From contig CAVXNR010000015.1 in assembly GCA_963763095.1 (NCBI GenBank), positions 280,142 through 344,141 on the forward strand: a DNA stretch of 64,000 bases. The letters are read 5' to 3'. Made by a program: the position numbers and the translations under genes. Under the pieces are notes generated by a model. It had not been told where the DNA came from. It did no database searches and was given only the letters and a program-made list of their open reading frames with translations. This DNA comes from CAVUCH01 sp963763095 (GTDB lineage: Bacteria > Acidobacteriota > Vicinamibacteria > Vicinamibacterales > JAENWD01). Below, in pieces: positions 37,701-49,874 of the stretch (positions are counted from its first letter, which is position 1; each line of letters opens with the position of its first letter).

Positions 37701-37804
37701 GGTGCCGTGCTGGGGAGATCGCGGGCGGTCGCGGCGTGCGCCGCGCACAGGAGGACGGCGACTGCCGCCGTCACCCGGCCTGAATGCATGCGTGTACGTA
37801 TCAT
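34793..37804 (-). CDS. Large secreted protein of unknown function
   Basis: A 1003-aa protein with a leader (TAAVAVLLCAAHAATA). I recognise no family. It is alpha-helix-rich with few Cys; two are in ESCVTRP and in GECARVSAI. Acidic and Gly/Ala-rich linkers divide it (about 120-135 and 600-640). It stops 4 nt inside the first VWA gene (ATGA), so its job is tied to those two proteins; I infer a cell-surface or periplasmic complex. Neither strand offers a better reading, and codon use is like the neighbours'. Confidence 0.75.
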   Translation of the reverse strand: MIRTRMHSGRVTAAVAVLLCAAHAATARDLPSTAPISSWTAIPTPIPRSALLSAVDLDPGLSRTLTLMQVVRRLHEDDTRRGTLRARLIAALVAAGEGPGRARGTREARQDATAVLTAAGTGTPASAGEDDDMVPLPLTEKFWESCVTRPRKVRGGVGAAILTDPAVGLMYVALASTDTATRLFLAGECARVSAIARTRAAAFSVVARSFRVQDGHAIPPGGEAALPLWKRLGLPVTDPSAFLMRLVSADAGRLAYFYDTIAQLEPARQRFALGLSEPAGADMAIGEAIYRVSASSDPSWSIVDRPFARMTIDVGLVLQQVRLTPDGRLAGPGTDAFLSAMFADGDVDREVDDPAALLKGPTLDAASLVRLVMVPDWTRRRARLMSVLFAQRVFADLQPADAPAALTALRGVSRVETLPFALERIGVRSPAVIAAAVRRSLLFGPPVAGVMAVPVDRQRAEISGFQASLALIERLVYARAIDGTAATSLIERLLDEGQPDPLGYLAHVARWLEEELLARVPGARTPPAEPSHAESGTHATAPVESAENRREQQLLDLLAGPPSQAPTVVRWENTEYRIDLAAAERVRLRAIRVRQGGPTLDDALELIASARTVREARDGADLTAVRATIVRLADHLGPLEGGEGGQAGAPADSRPVLSAAAHALEGPNASAGTRIQHARRVADVGATVLGDALRSIVYACALGDVEGQAFLAGDVSRLHEFGLDEPEATRRRIRTWELPVDVGAGGQPWHLSGSLLAVDLSMSRFALRRALGEMPTRQPTLSGPDRRTLVATMALMNPADLSDGTRTVLVDAMRRGREVLDAAFQRPDSVGETLRRAGITGWRAQLLPWARAFEPDAVLPMVARSELVWLGAGQPLPDDVDKWGAPTQPIDGAWRLRFPGPEATDDVAGRQASAYLPGRFADLTLRLAETMAQIGLPSPLTREVLRAALQRFVDEVRPAYPDDWLALVRHADALRRTQVEDYVYGLTVADGPLVPADVAAVRP

Positions 37805-37866
37805 CGCTCAGGCAGTTCCGCCAAGAGGAAAGCTGGGAGACGGCATCCGCAGATCGGTTCGCGGGT

Positions 37867-38037
37867 ATGCTGCAGTTCATGGATCGATATCTGGGGCGTG
37901 CCGCCGGTCTTCTGGACGAGAGCGCCGGGCGTCTCTCGGCAGTGGAGCTGGGCAAGCATGTCGAGGGTCAGTGGAGCATCGCGCAGACAATCGAGCACCT
38001 CGCGCGGACGTTTTCGGGAACTGTCCGCCGGAACTGA
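37867..38037 (+). pseudogene. Truncated DinB-family protein
   Basis: A 56-codon remnant. QFMDRYLGRAAGLLDESA, then QWSIAQTIEHLARTF is the first helix pair of a DinB/DUF1569-type protein, whose full length is about 150 residues, with the metal-ligand His in IEHL. The reading frame ends in the first CCGGAACTGAAGG palindrome at 38028, and nothing beyond resembles DinB. I infer loss of the 3' part at the repeat insertion. Confidence 0.55.
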
Positions 38038-38243
38038 AGGTCCGGCTCCACATCTCGGTTCAACGGAACTAGACCCAGTGCTCGCTTGTGGTCTCACCGC
38101 ACCGCTGATGTGGGGCAGGGCTTCAGCCCTGCAAACCGGTGCGCTCTAACAGGCCTGAAGGCCTGCCCCACATGACTGCACAAGTGAATCGCGGGTGAAG
38201 TTCCGGCTCCACATCTCTGTCAACGCCGGAACTGAAGTTCCGG
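38028..38243 (+). repeat. CCGGAAC-TGAA-GTTCCGG palindromes
   Basis: Three copies of a second palindromic unit. 38226-38243 is perfect (7-bp stem, 4-base loop); 38028-38045 differs by one base; at about 38196-38207 only the right arm (GAAGTTCCGG) remains. Each is followed by CTCCAC, then ATCTC or GCTC. A degenerate copy, CCGGAACTGAAG, is at 45738-45749. The compound element 38069-38173 lies between the first two. Confidence 0.7.
38069..38173 (+). repeat. Compound REP-like element, copy A (105 bp)
   Basis: Begins CTAGACCCAGTGCTCGCTTG, then the palindrome ATGTGGGGCAGGGCTTCAG plus CCCTGC (38108-38132), a 20-base spacer, and the inverted arm AGGCCTGAAGGCCTGCCCC plus ACAT (38151-38173). The two outer arms pair with each other across the element, with compensatory G/C changes. 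Copy B at 53260-53365 has the same order, length and flank, so the whole 105 bp moves as a unit. Confidence 0.8.
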
Positions 38244-38446
38244 CTCCACGCTCGAGGGACCTGGGAGCCAGGCTCCGGGCCTTGTGTCGGCCTCCGGGCC
38301 AACCGGCAGTCCCAAACGGGTGCGCCGCTAGTCCCTCAATGGCGCACACCTAATTTGAACGCGTACTCCGTCGCCACCGCTGAGCAACGGATTCTTGCTA
38401 CCTACACAGAAACCGGACGGCCGGCCGTCCACCCAGGAGTGGGCAC

Positions 38447-41417
<2,971 letters not shown>

Positions 41418-41418
<1 letters not shown>

Positions 41419-42759
41419 TGCCCGAGCCGCACGCCGCGCTCGCGCGCGAGCTCACGCTCCGTTCAGCGGTGGCGCTGGTGGTGGGCCAGGTGATTGCCGT
41501 CGGGATCTTCCTCACCCCCGGCACGATCATCCGCACGCTGGCTTCGCCGCTGTGGGTGCTGATCGTCTGGGCGCTCATCGGCGGCATGGCCCTCTGTGGG
41601 GCGCTGTGTTACGGAGCTCTGGCCGCCCGGTATCCCGATGCCGGAGGCGGCTATGTCTACCTGCGGGAGGCGTTCGGGCCGCAGCGTCGCATTCCTCTAC
41701 GGGTGGAAGTGCTTTCTGGTCATGGACCCTGGAATCACCGCGGCCCTCGCCTGGGGAGTCGCCAGCTACGTCGGATTCGTCGTGCCGCTCGGGCCGGTGG
41801 GACTCCGCGTCGTCGCCGTGGCTGCCATCTTCGTCCTGGCGGCCGTGCACATCGTCGGCGTCCGCCCTGGCACCCGCGTGCTGGCCGCGCTCGCGGTGCT
41901 GAAGCTGACGCTCATTGGAGGCCTGGTGGGCGTGGCGTTCGCGAGCACCGGCGGCAGCTGGCAGCACTTCCACCCGTTCGTCGCGCGCCGTGCCGGGGCG
42001 GCGCCTTTCGGGCCGGCATTGGCCGGCGCCCTGGTGGCTGCGTTCTTCTCGTTCGGCGGATGGTGGGAGGTGACGAAGATCGCGGGTGAAGTGCGTGACC
42101 CGATACGCACCATGCCGCGCGCGCTGCGGCTCGGGCTCGCCATCGTGACGCTCGTGTACGTCGTCACCACGCTGGCGTTCATGTACGTCATTCCGATTGA
42201 GCAGGTCGGTGCCGGGGAGGCGTTCGTGGCGCAGGTTGGCGCAGTGCTGCTCGGCCCCGCGGGAGGCACCATCGTCGCGGGGATCGTCGTGGCGTGCGTG
42301 CTCGGCAGCCTCGGGGCCATGCTGATGCTGGCACCGCGCGTCTACTTCGCGATGGCGCGCGACGGGCTCTTTCCCGCGGCGGCGGCCGCCGTTCACCCCC
42401 GGTTTGGCACCCCCGCCCGCGCCATCGGCGCACAGGCGCTGCTGGCCTCGATGCTCGTGCTGTTCGGCACGTTCGACAGCATCGTGGCTTACTTCATCTT
42501 CGTAACGGTCGCGTTCATCGCGCTGACCGTGGCAGCCGTCTTCGTGCTGCACCGCCGCGACGCGGCCTGGCGTGCGCCGGGGCACCCGTGGCCGGCGCTC
42601 ATCTTTCTGGGGATGGTGGCCGCGCTGCTCGTGCTGCTGGCGGTCAACAACCCGCTCCAGGCGGCGCTCGGCGTCGCCGTCGTGGCCCTCGGCGTGCCGG
42701 TCTACCGGGCGCGGCCGGCCGCTGCACTCGCCCCTTCACCGACGGAGATTCACTCATGA
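41418..42759 (+). pseudogene. APC-family amino-acid permease, one frameshift
   Basis: About 446 codons. The start is LTLRSAVALVVGQVIAVGIFLTPGT with the APC helix 1 GxG region and WVLIVWALIGGMALCGAL as helix 2. PDAGGGYVYLREAFG is the conserved helix 3 entry. Near 41685 the frame shifts by one base (+1), then VAFLYGWKCFLVMDPG and ten further membrane spans follow to 42759. FSFGGWWEVTKIAGEVRDP is the usual TM6 region. It overlaps the AhpD-like start by 4 nt (ATGA). Substrate is unknown. Confidence 0.8.
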
Positions 42760-43338
42760 CGTGGATTCGCACCATCCCCTTCGATTCCGACGAGACCCTG
42801 CGCAAGGCACGCGAAGCGCAGCAGGCGCTCTACCCCATCGAGTACGCGGAGCCCACGCATCCGCACCACCGGGACATCGACGGGATCGTGGGGTCGCACT
42901 CCCTCATCCCGGACGCGATGTACCACGCCTTCGCGGCATTCGGCGCGCTGATGTCTCCGGACCTCCCGCTCACCCGCCGTCAGCACGAGATGATTACGAC
43001 CGTCGTGTCGGCGGCGAACCGGTGCCAGTATTGACTGGAGTCGCACGCAGAGTTTCTGCGTAGGGTCACGCTGGACGAGGCGTTCGTGGAGGCGCTCTCG
43101 CGCGATTTCCGGGCGGTGCCGATGTCGTCCCAGGATCGCGTGATGCTGGAATACGTGGAGCAGATCACGCGCGATGCGACCCGGCATCTCGCCGGAGCAC
43201 CACGTCCGGCTGCGGGAGGTCGGATTCGACGACCGCGGGATCCTGCAGATCACCCTGATCGCGTCGTGGTTCAACTACATCAATCGGGTGGCGGATGCGC
43301 TGGGGGTCGGGCGCGATCAGGCGAGCGGCACTCCGTGA
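42756..43338 (+). CDS. AhpD-like (carboxymuconolactone decarboxylase) selenoprotein, Sec at residue 93
   Basis: An alkylhydroperoxidase-like protein of about 193 aa. The catalytic pattern E-x11-C-x2-C-x3-H is seen as HEMITTVVSAANRCQY, TGA (43032-43034), then LESHAEF: Cys90 and the stop codon at 93 stand where CxxC should be, and the spacing on both sides is exact. The same frame continues with family-like sequence (RRVTLDEAFVEALSRDF, VMLEYVEQITRDATR). A SECIS-like hairpin follows the TGA. Near 43184 there is one extra base; removing it gives RISPEHHVRLREVGFDDRG and WFNYINRVADALG to the stop at 43338. Read as a plain gene it would end at 43034 after 92 aa. It is coupled to the permease and presumably reduces peroxides or disulfides. 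Confidence 0.75.
43045..43061 (+). promoter_or_regulatory. Bacterial SECIS-like hairpin
   Basis: ACGCAG (43045-43050) pairs perfectly with CTGCGT (43056-43061) around a 5-base loop, AGTTT. The loop's second base is G (43052), 18 nt after the TGA. This meets the published form of bacterial SECIS elements: upper stem of 4 or more pairs, a G in the first two loop positions, and 16-37 nt from the UGA. Confidence 0.65.
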
Positions 43339-45257
43339 GGGCGCTCCTCCGAGGACAGGAGTGAGGCGATGACCGAGACGAGCTCCGCCGGCTCGAGCGG
43401 CTTCGGCAGGTGCCACTGGTAGCCGGCCTGCAGCGCGCGCACGCGATCCTTCGGGCGGGCGTGCGCGGTGACGGCCACCGCGATCATGCGGCGCATCTGG
43501 ACGGTGGTCAGGCCGCGCGCGCGGCGTATCAGCGTGTAGCCGTCCTCACCGGGCATCTCGATGTCTGAGACCAGCACGTCAGGTGCGTCCGACTGCAGCA
43601 CGGCCCAGGCCTCCACCGCGGAGCTCGCCGTGGCCACCTTCGCGCCGGCGTGCTCCAGCACGTGGGCCAGCAGATCCCGCGATTCCGCCTCGTCGTCCAC
43701 GACGAGCACACGACACCCGTCGAGCCGATGGACGGGATCGACCACCAATCCTGCCGGTGCGGGCGAGCCATCGACCGTCTCGCCCGGCTGACCCTCTCGT
43801 GCGGGTGCGGCCAAGGGCAACTGCACCGTGAACGTGGTGCCTTGATTTTGGCCGGCGCTGTCGACCTCCACGCTGCCTCCGTGCAGTTCCACCAGATTGC
43901 GCGCGATGGCGAGTCCGAGCCCCAGCCCGCCGTGCGTCCGCGTCGTGCCGGTATCACCCTGCCGGAACCGGTCGAAGACGAACGGCAGGAACTCCCGGAC
44001 GATGCCGATGCCGCTGTCCGCGACCGACAACCGCACGGTGTTCTCGCGCGTGTCGAGCGTGACGGTCACACGGCCGCGCGCGGGCGTGAACTTCAGCGCG
44101 TTCGAGAGGAAGTTCCACACCACCTGCTGCAGGCGATCGGCAGTCTCCGCTGACGAGGAACGGGTCCCTCGCCGATGCGCGTCTCCAGCTCGATCGCCTT
44201 GGCGGCGGCCGCAGGCCGGATCGACTCGATGCCCGCCTGTACGACCTCCGCAAGTCGATGCGGCGCACGTGCAGCTGGAGCTTTCCCGTGATGATGCGCG
44301 ATACGTCCAGCAGGTCTTCGACGATCCGGGTCTGCGCGCGGGTGTTGCGCTCGATGATCTCCAGCGCCTGGGACTTCTGCGTCTCGGCAACCGCGCCGGT
44401 TCGCAGCATGCGTACCCAGCCGTGGATCGTGTTCAAGGGGGTGCGCAGCTCGTGCGAGATCGTCATCAGGAACTCGTCCTTCAGGCGGCTCGCCGTTTCC
44501 AGGTCCGCCCGCGCCTGCTGCTCCCGCTGCACGACGGCATTCAGCTCGGCGTTGGCCGACGCCCACGCGGTGGTGCGCTCCTCCACTCTGCGCTCGAGGG
44601 CATCGTTCACGTCCCGCAGCGCCGCGGCGTTGGCGGCGCGGCGCCGCTCGTCGCGCTCGAGCAGCGCGTAGACCCACACCAGCAGCGCCCCCATCAGCCC
44701 GACGACCGCCGTACCCAGCATGCGGGTGTGCTGCACGGCGGCGGCGTCGTCCCGCAGTCGCGTATCGCGCAGCACCATCTCGTCGCGCTTCATCTCATTC
44801 AGGGTTTCGCGGACGAGCCTCATCACGTCGCGCTGCTCGATCGCCCTTCCCGGTCGAAACGGCCGGCCTTTGTGGTAATCGGCTTCGAGCAGGCCCAGGT
44901 TGTGGATGTGGCTGCCACGCGTGTCCGCAGCAGTTCGACCCGCTGCTGCTGCCGCGGGTTGTCCACCGTAAGCGCCGCCAGCTCATTCAGGTGTTGCCGC
45001 AGCGTGCGGTCTGCGGCCTTGAGGGGTTCCAGGAACTGCTCGTCGCCGGTGAGGATGAAGCCGCGGGTGCCGGTTTCCGCCTCCACGCAGCGCGCCAGGA
45101 TCGCTTCGATCTGGGTCAGGACCTGTTCGGTGTGCAGCAGCAGGCGACCGGAGTCTTCCGCGCGCCGGAGTGCGGCTGCCGCCAGCAAGGCCACGACAAC
45201 GAACACAGCAAGCACGGCCGCGAAGCCGGCGCGCAGGAGCGGTGGGGTCTGGAACAT
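43317..45257 (-). pseudogene. Hybrid sensor histidine kinase with receiver domain, three frameshifts
   Basis: About 645 codons. N-terminus MFQTPPLLRAGFAAVLAVFV with a membrane span, a CHASE3-like domain (CVEAETGTRGFILTGDEQFL), a second span (TAVVGLMGALLVWVYALL), a coiled coil, HisKA H-box ISHELRTPLNTIHGWVRML, ATPase motifs WNFLSNALKFTP, VADSGIGI, GGLGLGLAIA, then a receiver domain (CRVLVVDDEAESRDLL, VLVSDIEMPGEDGY, K in LPKPLEP). Frames change near 44890, 44255 and 44160, each consistent with one missing base. Start ATG 45257. The end overlaps the AhpD-like gene by 22 bp, convergent. Confidence 0.75.
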
Positions 45258-45328
45258 CGCGGACGCGCCATTGCATCCCGAAACCCGCGCGCACGCAAGG
45301 ATCTCGTTACGGAAGAGGCGGCCGTGCG

Positions 45329-45673
45329 TCAGGCGTTGCGGAGCAAGCCTCGCAGCTCCACGCCTGCCCACAGGCGTTCGCGCATCGACCGCGTGTCGGC
45401 CAGCGCCAGTGCTCCTGCCGGCGTGACGACGAACACACGGCGTGACTGGGCGTCGCCGCGCGCCGCCCGCGCGGAGTCCACCAGGCCCTTCGACTCGAGG
45501 CGATCGAGGGTGACGTAGACCGACCCGATGGTCACGTCGCGCCCGGTCACCTGCTCCAGTTCCCGGCGGACGTTCATCCCGTACGCCTGCGACCCGGTGC
45601 GAAACACTGCCAGGAGCACCTGCTCCTCGAACGTGCCGAGCGGAGCGGCCTCAGACCTGATCGCGAACTTCAT
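45329..45673 (-). CDS. PadR-family transcriptional regulator
   Basis: A 114-aa winged-helix regulator. GTFEEQVLLAVFRTGSQAYG, then VRRELEQVTGRDVTIGSVYV and TLDRLESKGLVDSARA form the PadR HTH and wing; FVVTPAGALALADTRSM follows. The short single-domain form is the one that accompanies orphan ABC permeases in acidobacteria. ATG 45673 has GGAG eight bases upstream; the open frame back to 45793 covers repeat DNA. It lies after the broken permease gene on the same strand, and is the likely controller of it. Confidence 0.85.
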   Translation of the reverse strand: MKFAIRSEAAPLGTFEEQVLLAVFRTGSQAYGMNVRRELEQVTGRDVTIGSVYVTLDRLESKGLVDSARAARGDAQSRRVFVVTPAGALALADTRSMRERLWAGVELRGLLRNA

Positions 45674-45734
45674 GGCAATTCTCCACGCGGCACTGTGTCT
45701 GGCTTCGACGGCGCCTGTCGTGCGCCGGCGCACC

Positions 45735-45790
45735 GGCCGGAACTGAAGCATGCGGTCGCGCAGGGCTTCAGCCGGCTGCATGCAGTCCGG
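45735..45790 (+). repeat. Degenerate mixed palindromic repeat
   Basis: Contains GCCGGAACTGAAG of the second repeat family and CGCAGGGCTTCAGCC of the first, with a partial closing arm (TGCAGTCCGGC). It sits between padR and the permease gene. Both families therefore occur fused or side by side more than once. Confidence 0.5.
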
Positions 45791-45838
45791 CAACTACATC
45801 GGCCTGTTGCGGTGCGCGTGCGGCACTTGTCCTCGGGT

Positions 45839-48530
45839 CTACTGCTCGCGCAGGACGATGGCGGGGTCGGTGCGGCTGGCACGGCGCGCCGGAACCCACG
45901 CCGCGAGCGAGCCCACCGCGAGCAGCGCCAGCACCGCGCCGGCGATCGCCTGGGGATCGGCCGCGCTCACCCCATAGAGGAGCGACGACAGCAGATTGGT
46001 GAGCAGCAGCGCCGACGCGACCCCCACCGCGCTCCCGATGCCGACGAGGCGCAGACCCCGCCCGACCACCTGCGACACGAGCCGCGCCGGGGGCAGACCG
46101 AGGGCGATCTGGATGCCGTAGTCGCGCGTGCGGCGCGCGACGAAATGAGAGATGACGCCGTAGACCCCGACGGCGCCGAGCACGAGCGCCAGCCCGGCCA
46201 GCAGCGAGACCAGCGTGACGACCTGCCCTGCGGGCCCGACCGCTTCGTCGAACACCGCCTGCATCGACGTGACGCGGTGAACCGCCAGGTGGGGCGCCTC
46301 GCGCGCGAGCGTGCTCCGCGCGGCCTGGATCTAGCGCCGGCACCTCGGCGACCGGACGCCGTCCGCACGACGAACGTCGTCTCGGACACGATGCCGTCGG
46401 GCACCTGTTCGTAGAGCATGTACCGCGCGGGGGCGGCGGCATCCGTCAGGTTCGCCTCTGCGACGTTGCCGACTACACCGATGATGCGCTCGCCGCGGTC
46501 ATCGAACCCGGTCTGCAGCACGCGGCCGAGTGGGATCGTCAGCCGCGAAATACTTCTTCGCAAACGCCTCGTTGATCACCACGACGCGTTCCGTCGTGGC
46601 CCGATCGGCCGCCGTGAAGCCCCGTCCCTTGCGCAGCGGCGATTCCGAGCGCCTGGAAGTAGTCGGGCGTGACGAGGCGGACGAAGGTGGTGCCGCCGTC
46701 CAGATCCGGCCGTCCGACGACCGACACGCCCCAGTTGTCGCCGGACCCGCGGAGCGGCAGCTTTTGCGTCGCGGCGGCCGCACGCACGCCGGGCAGCGCC
46801 TGCAACGCCGGCAGCGCGTCCAGGTACGCCCTCCGGCGCGCGTCGGCGTCCAGCTGCGTGGGGACCGTGGCGTCGAGCACGGCCACGGCCGTCACGTCCA
46901 GTCCCGGATTGATGCCGCGCAGGTTCGCGACGCGTGCGGAGCAGCAGGCCCGCGCCCGCCGACAAGCAAGACCGCGAGCGCGATCTGCGCGACCACGAGC
47001 CCACCTTCGAGCCGGCCGCCGCGCGTCGAGATGCCGCCCGTCCGCGTCGTCGCCATCGTGGACTGCAGGCTCCCCCGCCAGAGCGCGAGGCCGGGAACGG
47101 TTGCAATGAGGGCGGCCGCCGGCAGCGCCACCGCCATCGCCGTCCAGAAGATGTTCCAGTCGAGGCGTTGCCGTCTCGGCCAGCGCGCCGAGCGGCAGTG
47201 ATTGCACGAGGAGCCCGAACGACCGCCGCAGCCAGCAATGCGCCGCTCACGCCCGCCAGCGCGCCGACGAGCAGCGACTCGATGACCAGCTGTTGGGTGA
47301 GGCGGTGGCGTCCCGCGCCCAGTGCCGAGCGCACCGCCATCTCGGTTGCACGGCTGCCGACCTGGCCGAGCATCAGCGCCGCCACGTTGACGCAGGCAAT
47401 CAGGAGAATGAGGGTCATGGCCGCGAAGGTCGCTACCAGTCCTGGGCGCACGTCGCCCACCAGGTACTCGCGCACCGGCGTAATCGCTGGCGCTTTCGTC
47501 TTGTCCCACTGCGGCGGGTACTGAAAGCGCTCGCGCAGTGCGGCAACGATCGCCCCGAGTGGCCCCTGCATGCTGTCAATCCGTCGCCCCTCGGCAACGC
47601 GTCCGATGAGCGAGAGCTCGCCCACCCTGCGGTCGGCGTCGAGCGAACGCGACAGCCACACCCGCGTTGTCGGGTCCGGGAACCAGAATCCACGCGGCAT
47701 CACTCCCACCACGGTCCGGTTCGTGCCGCCGAGGCGCAGCTGCCGCCCGATCATGCGCGGGGTCCCCTCCGAGCTCCTGCCACAGGCCATGACTGAGCAC
47801 CGCCACCGGCTGCGCGCCGGGGCGATCGTCTCCCGGCCTGGAACGTTCGGCCGAGCAATGGTCCGGTGCCGAGCACCTGGAACAGCTCCGCGGAGGCGGA
47901 AAGGCCCGGCACAAGGCGCAGGGCGTCGCCGGTGCGCTCGAGCGTCGCACCTTCCGATTTGTAGGCGGCGACGCTGCTGGAACCCCGGGAAGCCCGGCCG
48001 AAGGTGCAGGAACTCCTGATCGTTCCAGTCACCCGGCATCCAGAACACGCCCACCTCCGCCTCGCGCGCGATCGGCAGGGGATCGAGCAGCAGCGTCCGG
48101 ACGATGCTGAAGATGGCCGCGGTGCCGCCGGCGCCCAGCGCCAGCGTGAGCACGCAAGCAAGGTGTAGGTGGGCCGGCTTGCGAATCGCCGGGCCGAGTA
48201 CCGCAAATCGATGATCCAGCTCTCCAACATGGGTCCCCCGGAGCGCATCCGGCTGGCGCCTGGTTCGAAACCGGTCCACCCCCGCCACCAGCTGCGCCGC
48301 AGGAGCGCGGGGACGGAGCCGAGGATCTGCCGCCACAGCCAGAGGCGCGCGGCCGTGCGGCCGTGGCGTGACGTGCGGTCGGCGTATTCACCCGCAAGAT
48401 CGGCGAGCACTTCGTCCCGCTCGGCATACGGCAGCAGCGAGCGGAACAGGCGCGCTGCGGGGCCGCGCAGCGCCGCAGCGACCGGGTCGACGCTGGTGGC
48501 GCATGTCGTCTCGCGGCCGTGAAGACGCAT
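45839..48530 (-). pseudogene. Orphan MacB/FtsX-like ABC permease (ADOP type), about eleven frameshifts
   Basis: The pieces add up to a full acidobacterial orphan permease of about 890 codons. Prefix domain (ARLFRSLLPYAERDEVLADL), first span with CVLTLALGAGGTAAIFSIVR, MacB periplasmic core (TNRTVVGVMPRGFWFPDPTT), FtsX domain 1 (LILLIACVNVAALMLGQVG), WTAMAVALPAAALIATVPG, second core (VVGRPDLDGGTTFVRLVTPD) and FtsX domain 2 (GVYGVISHFVARRTRDYGIQ) ending ASRTDPAIVLREQ. The frame changes near 48160, 47995, 47840, 47765, 47220, 47170, 46945, 46920, 46640, 46550 and 46330. The paralogue at 50592-53003 is intact. Not functional as sequenced; motif preservation suggests sequencing error. Confidence 0.7.
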
Positions 48531-48563
48531 TCTACAATGTCGAAACCGCGTTCGACAATGTCG
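48529..48563 (-). promoter_or_regulatory. Promoter with paired operator-like palindromes at the permease start
   Basis: Minus strand: TTGTCG (48558-48553), 18 bp, TAGAAT (48534-48529). Two 11-bp elements lie over these boxes: perfect palindrome CGACATTGTCG (48563-48553) and near copy CGACATTGTAG (48542-48532), centres 21 bp apart, two helical turns. This is the geometry of a dimeric repressor site; PadR is the local candidate. The -10 overlaps the ATG at 48530, so the real translation start may be further in. Confidence 0.4.
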
Positions 48564-48597
48564 CAGGCAAGAAGGTGGCAGGCGGTGTGTGGATCGC

Positions 48598-49759
48598 TCA
48601 GGCGGGCGCTGGCACCCGCTGCGCCGGACGCGGCTGAGGGGTGGTGGTCGGGCCGACGCAACGCGGACCGTCCGGTGTCCACGCCAGCGGGTCGATGCAG
48701 AGCTGCCGCACCTGCATGGCGGCATCCCAGGCGTGATACACGACATACTCCGATGTGCCGTCGGGCCCGAGGGCGATCGAGTGGTGCCCGGGCCCGCGCA
48801 CCTTGCCGGGCACGCCCTTCAGCACGCGCGCCTCGCGGCCCTGCCCGCTGTACGGTCCCAGGACGTGGTCTGCGACGACATAGTCCACCCCGTACGAGGC
48901 CGTCTGGTAATTGGAGCCGCTGTAGAAGCAGTAATACCGTCCGTCATGACGGCGGACGAACGCCCCCTCGATCGTGTGCCACTCGTCGAACGTCCTGTCG
49001 TAGACGTTCATGCGTCGTTTCGCCTCATAGAGTGTCCACGGATGCCGCGCCCGCACGACGGTGCGACATCCGCCGGCCAGCTTCGTCATGTCCACGAGCC
49101 TGTCCACGACGAGGGCGGTGCCGGGGAGCACGCCTCCGTCGGTGTCGAGGAAGTTGCGCGCGTAGAACATGTACCACTGCCCGTCCACGTCCTTGAACGG
49201 GTGGGCATCGATCGTGAACCGGTTACGCTCGCAATCCACGAGAGGGGTGCCGTTGTCGGTGTACGGCCCCTCCGGCGTGCGGCTGGTCGCGACCCGGAGC
49301 GAGAATTTCTCTTCTTCCTTCCCACCCAGCGCGTAATAGAGGAAGAACATGCCGTTCTCGTTCGCGACTTCCGGCGCCCAGGTCCTGGTTCGCGGCGTCA
49401 GGCGTGGGTGGCGTAAGCGCGCCTCCACGCTCCTTCCAGTCGACGAGGTCCGTCGACTGGAGCACCGTGAAGACGCGGCCATCCGGTGTTCGGTCGCTGC
49501 CGGTCGTGCCGAACGCGTAATACGTGCCCTGGTGCAGCAGCACAAAGGGATCCGGCATCGAACCCGCGTACACCGGGTTGGTGTACGTCGGGGGGGACTG
49601 CCGGGCCGCAGCGTTCCATCCGGAAGCCAGCGCCACGTCCAGTCCGCCCGCACCGCAAGCGCCGGCACCTGCAACGAGCCGCTTCAGGAAGTCCCTGCGC
49701 GAGCTGCCCTGGAGGATCGTCAGGCCCTCAGACGTGAGATCACGCTGCTTCGTCGCCAT
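48598..49759 (-). pseudogene. Tat-exported GH43-like glycoside hydrolase, one frameshift
   Basis: About 387 codons. The N-terminus has a Tat motif (SSRRDFLKRLVAGAG). GH43 five-blade propeller marks: general base in YAGSMPDPFVLLHQ, then TWAPEVANENGMFFLYYA, ID in FTIDAHPFKDVDGQWYMFYA, and the acid Glu in TIEGAFVRRHDGRYY, ending HHSIALGPDGTSEYVVYHAW. The frame changes once near 49395 by one extra base, between DLVDWKERGGALTPPTPD and TWAPEVAN. Likely an arabinanase/xylosidase-type enzyme, otherwise intact. Confidence 0.8.
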
Positions 49760-49874
49760 TGAGGTGCTCCCGGAGCCAGACGCGCGATGCCGGGTACGCG
49801 TGGCCGCTGTGTCAGCAGCGGCGCCGCTTTCCCGTGCCTGCCGCGGCGGCGCTCGTCAACGGCGCCACCGCGCG

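Larger units (their letters stand above)
37805..38446. other. Repeat-rich intergenic region
   Basis: Between two divergent genes, this stretch holds a DinB fragment (37867-38037) and two families of palindromic repeats (38028-38243 and 38069-38173). From 38244 to 38446 I see only a further short inverted sequence (GGGAGCCAGGCTCC, about 38262) and the untranslated leader of the TonB receptor; no convincing promoter. Confidence 0.6.

Noticed and set aside
46325..46340. In-frame TAG in the broken permease as a recoded amino acid
   Set aside because: It lies at one of about eleven frame breaks and is not at a catalytic Cys or Lys position; an indel explains it.
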